This document shows, piece after piece, positions 61,031-64,000 of a stretch of 64,000 bases of DNA. The number at the start of each line of letters is the position of its first letter. The stretch's first letter is position 1. The stretch comes from Dendrolimus kikuchii. Lineage: Eukaryota > Arthropoda > Insecta > Lepidoptera > Lasiocampidae. A program made the translations under genes and the position numbers. Location of the stretch: contig CM034406.1 of NCBI GenBank assembly GCA_019925095.2, positions 15,844,388 through 15,908,387 of the forward strand, written 5' to 3'. Below the pieces are notes generated by a model. It saw only the letters and a program-made list of their open reading frames with translations. It ran no database searches and had not been told where the DNA came from.

Positions 61031-61637
61031 CACCGGATGGGACGCCGTCTCCTCTTTTTCCGAGCAAGTTATGTTTGCGAAGGAGGAGGCGGAACGGGAG
61101 CGTGAGCGTAATTCCCTGCTCCGCTCCCGCCAAAGGACGACGCGCCGACGCTGGAGGTCGGATAGTGACCTTCGGCCGCCGTAAGCGGGCGGCGCGGTTG
61201 GGGCCCCTAGGGGTATAGGGGTTCTCACTCACCCGTCGAGATGCGAGCGCGAGTGTTCCGCGCGCGCTCATCTCTCTTCCCGTGGGGCGCGTTACAGACC
61301 GCCCCACGCACGGATCAGACCTAGAAGTAGCCAGGGGACACGTCCTCTGGCATAGGAAGACGCCCAGTGATGGGGGCCCACGCCTGCCAGGGCACGCAGA
61401 GTTGGGAAGCCCGCATTCACGTAGTCCTGGCATAAGGCGCAGGACGGAACACCCAGGTGTTTTAGTGGATATCCCTAACTGGGGCGTGGCAATAGCGTGG
61501 CACCGGTCCTGACCAGGCACGCTAGTGCCACCCCCGATCTGGCGAACCCCACACACACACGGGTCGCGAACATCCCAGGCTTTTGTGCCTGTCGCGGCTT
61601 AGTCCTCAAATGGATTTCCCCTGGCCAAAAAAAAAAA
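61031..61637 (+). mobile_element. R1-clade LINE 3' end with poly(A) and 16-bp target duplication
   Basis: TGGTGTTCTGTGAGTC occurs at 61015-61030 and again at 61638-61653, exactly flanking a 607-bp GC-rich insert that ends in 11 A. The plus frame at its start reads GWDAVSSFSEQVMFAKEEAE, then RERERNSLLRSRQR, to TAA near 61182. This is the C terminus of R1/TRAS/SART-type polymerases ('W..V..F.E.VM..KE.AER.R'). A 450-bp 3' UTR follows. The perfect duplication implies a fairly recent insertion. Confidence 0.88.
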
Positions 61638-61653
61638 TGGTGTTCTGTGAGTC

Positions 61654-63100
61654 ACGTAACGCACCAACTTAAACCATCGACATCGACCATGGAAAATAAA
61701 TCGAAAGAAATCGATTTGAAAATAAATAATGTTCGACTTTATTACATTTATTTTGCTTTATTACAAAAATGGATTATTTAATATATTTAAAATGAAGTAC
61801 ATTGAAATGATGAAATATATATATATATATATAAGATAAGTTAAATTGATTATAACTTATTTATAAATAAAGTCGATTTTTCTAACAAATCGAGTTAGTA
61901 GCGAGCAGTAGGACACTAATTGATCCGTCATCGAACTGTCAAAAATAAAATAAATGCTTAGAAAGGGTAGATATAGCAGTTTATTTTTGTTTTGAAATGA
62001 CAATTATTTTTAAGTGGGTTTTGTTTTTCAAGTCTATAAAAGCGGATTTACATTGAGTCAGTTACTGAAATAAATAAATAGAGAATAGGGGAGCTGGAAC
62101 AGACAATTTAACTGAGATACTTTTTTTATAAAGTTACAGAACGTCGCAACCTCATAGATTTTGTACGAGTGTGGCTACTTATGATGTCATAAGCAGGTAC
62201 ATGTCTTGTGTAAAAGGATCCAAATAGCGCAATAATTTTTATTTGAAAAGTAATTATTTTATTATATTTTTTTAAAAAGTAATAAAATGTTATTTTAACG
62301 CTTGTTTCTTCATAAATAGAATTTCTAGAATTTATACTAACACATGTCCCCATCCCTATTCGAGGTAAGTAAGCGCTGAACCCATACTGGCATCGTGGAA
62401 GATTATTCGAAGTCTGTGCGTTGTCTCGTGAGTGCTGACTTCAATATTCCCGATTTAATTTTTTACAGTAAGCTTTCGGACTCGTATTAACGATTTTGAC
62501 TCTTTCAAACCGAAATCAACAATCGGTCAGTCGCTGACACAGTCTTGTAGGATGACAACAAAGCAGAAATCATTCATCATCCCGTTCCATTTTTATGGTC
62601 TATCCAATATAATGCTATGGCACTGCCATAAAATGCCATAGCATTAATATCTTTGTACTTTGTTTTACTGTCACTCTTCGAAACATCTGTCAAGCTTGCG
62701 GTGCAAGGTCTACAGTACAACGCATCTGGTCCCCCATCGGCCAATGAAAACGGTTCCCATAACCCTAATTGACCCTATGGTAAACAGAAGTCTGTACCCG
62801 CATGCGGGTCTTATGAAAGTAATATTATTTTTTGTATCATATAATCTTAGATCATATAAACGACATGTTATATCTCAATGCATATAATATAATTGCAGGA
62901 TTTATGCATGTATCTAGCCGGTGTATTTATAAACAGAAAATAAAAACCCCGGCCATACTGTTGTAGGTCTACGACTAACTTCAAACGCACATTTTCCTAC
63001 AGTTCTGATTTTCAACACAAACACTACTATTATTTATTTTTAACCCATATTCCAATTTTTCGACAATAAAACCGCAGCTGCTTTTCTAGTTCCCGCCAAA
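61654..63100. other. Spacer upstream of the MADF gene
   Basis: AT-rich with an (AT)n run at 61817-61834. An exact 13-bp hairpin (TAATGCTATGGCA, 62610-62622 with 62634-62646) is present. No gene or known repeat is recognised. Confidence 0.45.
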
Positions 63101-63702
63101 AATCAAATCGTTAATGTGGTTACGCGCGTCGCCGTTGTCGGGTGGATGACTCTGGTTTGCTGTAGTTGTAGCGCAATAACTAGCGAGTATGGTATTGAAC
63201 AATGGTGCGGGCTAGTGACAATAAAGTAGCTTCGCGAGTTCGGCATTAATGATTGTCTCATTACCAAAAAGCAGTACCTTTTAGCTTCTCGGTGAAACAT
63301 ATTGGTTATATTAATTTAAATATCAGTTTTGTGTGTCAAAACATAAATTTGTCTCCAATACGGTGTAATAAGGTTAACCTCCATATTGGAAGTAAACTCG
63401 TCATTGGCACAAGCAGTTCGTATTTCGTACTAATAGATGGCGTAACTTTTGATTGTAATATTGTATTGGCATGCTAAGATAATAGAAATAAGTGACATGT
63501 TTTTATTTTACAAGCGTAAAGTGAAGCTGATATTAAGATATAAACATTCGGTTAAGATTGTTATTCAAGAATTATAGTGATTTAGCGGTTTTATTTAAAG
63601 TGTAGTGTCTATCTAAACAACGTTTCTATAGTGTTGTGCGTTCCAAAAAACTGTGTTATCAGTAACTAAACTGAGTAGTTTGTTCTTCTATAAATCAGCC
63701 AA
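63100..63702 (+). promoter_or_regulatory. Putative promoter/5' leader of the MADF gene
   Basis: CpG content rises at 63115-63250 and no repeats are seen up to the ATG at 63703. TCAGT (initiator-like) occurs at 63323-63327 and 63659-63663. The transcription start is not determined. Confidence 0.3.
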
Positions 63703-64000
63703 ATGGAGTGGACAAATAAAATGACAATCGAGTTTTTAGAAGCTTTGCGATCAGAACCATATTTGTGGGATATGCGGCTAAAAATGCATAAAAATCGTGA
63801 CGCTCATAAACACGCTTGGAATCGCGTAATAAAATCTTTGTCGTTTCCGACGACTATTCATGATTTAAAGAGCAAAAAGCAGACACTAACAAGCTATTAC
63901 AGAACACATTTGAATAGAGATAGACATTTTTTGAACTCTACACCGGACAAAAATAAAACTTATGTTACAGGCTGGTTTGCCTATGAATTAATGAACAGTT
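63703..64000 (+). CDS. MADF-domain protein, N-terminal part (runs off the window)
   Basis: From ATG 63703 the frame is open to the window end (99 codons). It reads MTIEFLEALRSEPYLWDMRL, then KNRDAHKHAWNRVIKSL, IHDLKSKKQTLTSYYRTHL, TYVTGWFAYELMNS. The order 'FL..L...P.LWD......KN...  ..AW..V...L' / 'K.K...L...YR' / 'GWFAYELM' is that of a MADF (Adf-1/Myb-SANT-like) DNA-binding domain spanning almost the whole visible part. MADF proteins bind DNA as transcription regulators and often carry a C-terminal BESS motif, which would be outside the window. The start is chosen because the domain begins about eight residues after it and no upstream in-frame ATG is seen. Some MADF genes descend from transposons, so a domesticated or mobile origin cannot be excluded. 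Confidence 0.82.
   Translation, partial: MEWTNKMTIEFLEALRSEPYLWDMRLKMHKNRDAHKHAWNRVIKSLSFPTTIHDLKSKKQTLTSYYRTHLNRDRHFLNSTPDKNKTYVTGWFAYELMNS

Noticed and set aside
60777..61556. 259-residue minus-strand open frame
   Set aside because: It runs antisense across MITE C, the target duplication and the GC-rich R1-clade 3' region; high GC alone keeps it open. The sense strand has the recognisable polymerase C terminus.

Overview
This is a eukaryotic window, most likely from an insect and probably from a moth or butterfly. The reasons are AT-rich DNA, one long gene cut into many small GT-AG exons, dense 5'-truncated retrotransposons and MITEs, and repeat tails of a type common in Lepidoptera. There are no operons or ribosome binding sites. 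The species call is inference.

The centre of the window (16.6-49.1 kb) is a single plus-strand gene that I identify as the eIF4E transporter 4E-T (EIF4ENIF1 family), an mRNA-repression and P-body scaffold. I could chain 23 coding exons with matching splice phases from the eIF4E-binding motif (YTRDELMRL) to the stop at 49106-49108. They give about 958 residues. A further arginine-rich exon at 2803-3079 ends in the phase needed to be the first coding exon, 13.5 kb upstream, but it is less certain. The introns hold most of the length.

From left to right: 1-2390 is AT-rich, with one LINE tail. 2392-3079 is a putative 5' leader and first exon. 3080-16631 is a very large first intron full of repeats: MITEs, a tandem triplication, a complete tRNA-derived SINE with a 12-bp target duplication, and LINE tails. 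16632-31502 holds exons 1-14, with a 21-bp-unit palindromic minisatellite in intron 8 and shuffled copies of an exon end in intron 10. Intron 15 carries a Penelope-like retroelement (33098-34857) with two 349-bp inverted arms. 35378-49108 holds exons 16-23, with nested SINEs and MITEs between them. 49109 to about 52040 looks like a long unique 3' UTR. 52.6-56.3 kb is repeats. 56545-60553 is a decayed PIF/Harbinger DNA transposon carrying two convergent genes, a SANT/Myb-like protein and a HARBI1-type transposase. An orphan exon of a MADF-domain gene abuts its right end. 60780-61653 is a MITE carrying an R1-clade LINE 3' end inside a 16-bp target duplication. At 63703 a second host gene, or domesticated gene, of the MADF family starts and runs off the window.

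The 4E-T exons form one protein: an eIF4E-binding N terminus, a Cup-homology region that binds the DDX6/Me31B helicase (IEL and FDF-like motifs), a Gln/Pro-rich low-complexity middle, and a conserved C terminus. The rest is mobile DNA with a readable history of nested insertions. I found no gene cluster resembling a new defence or biosynthetic system. The items most worth checking are the hammerhead-like motif in the Penelope arms, the apparent lack of the tryptophan-containing second eIF4E-contact segment in 4E-T, the palindromic minisatellite, and the SINE/LINE shared tail.
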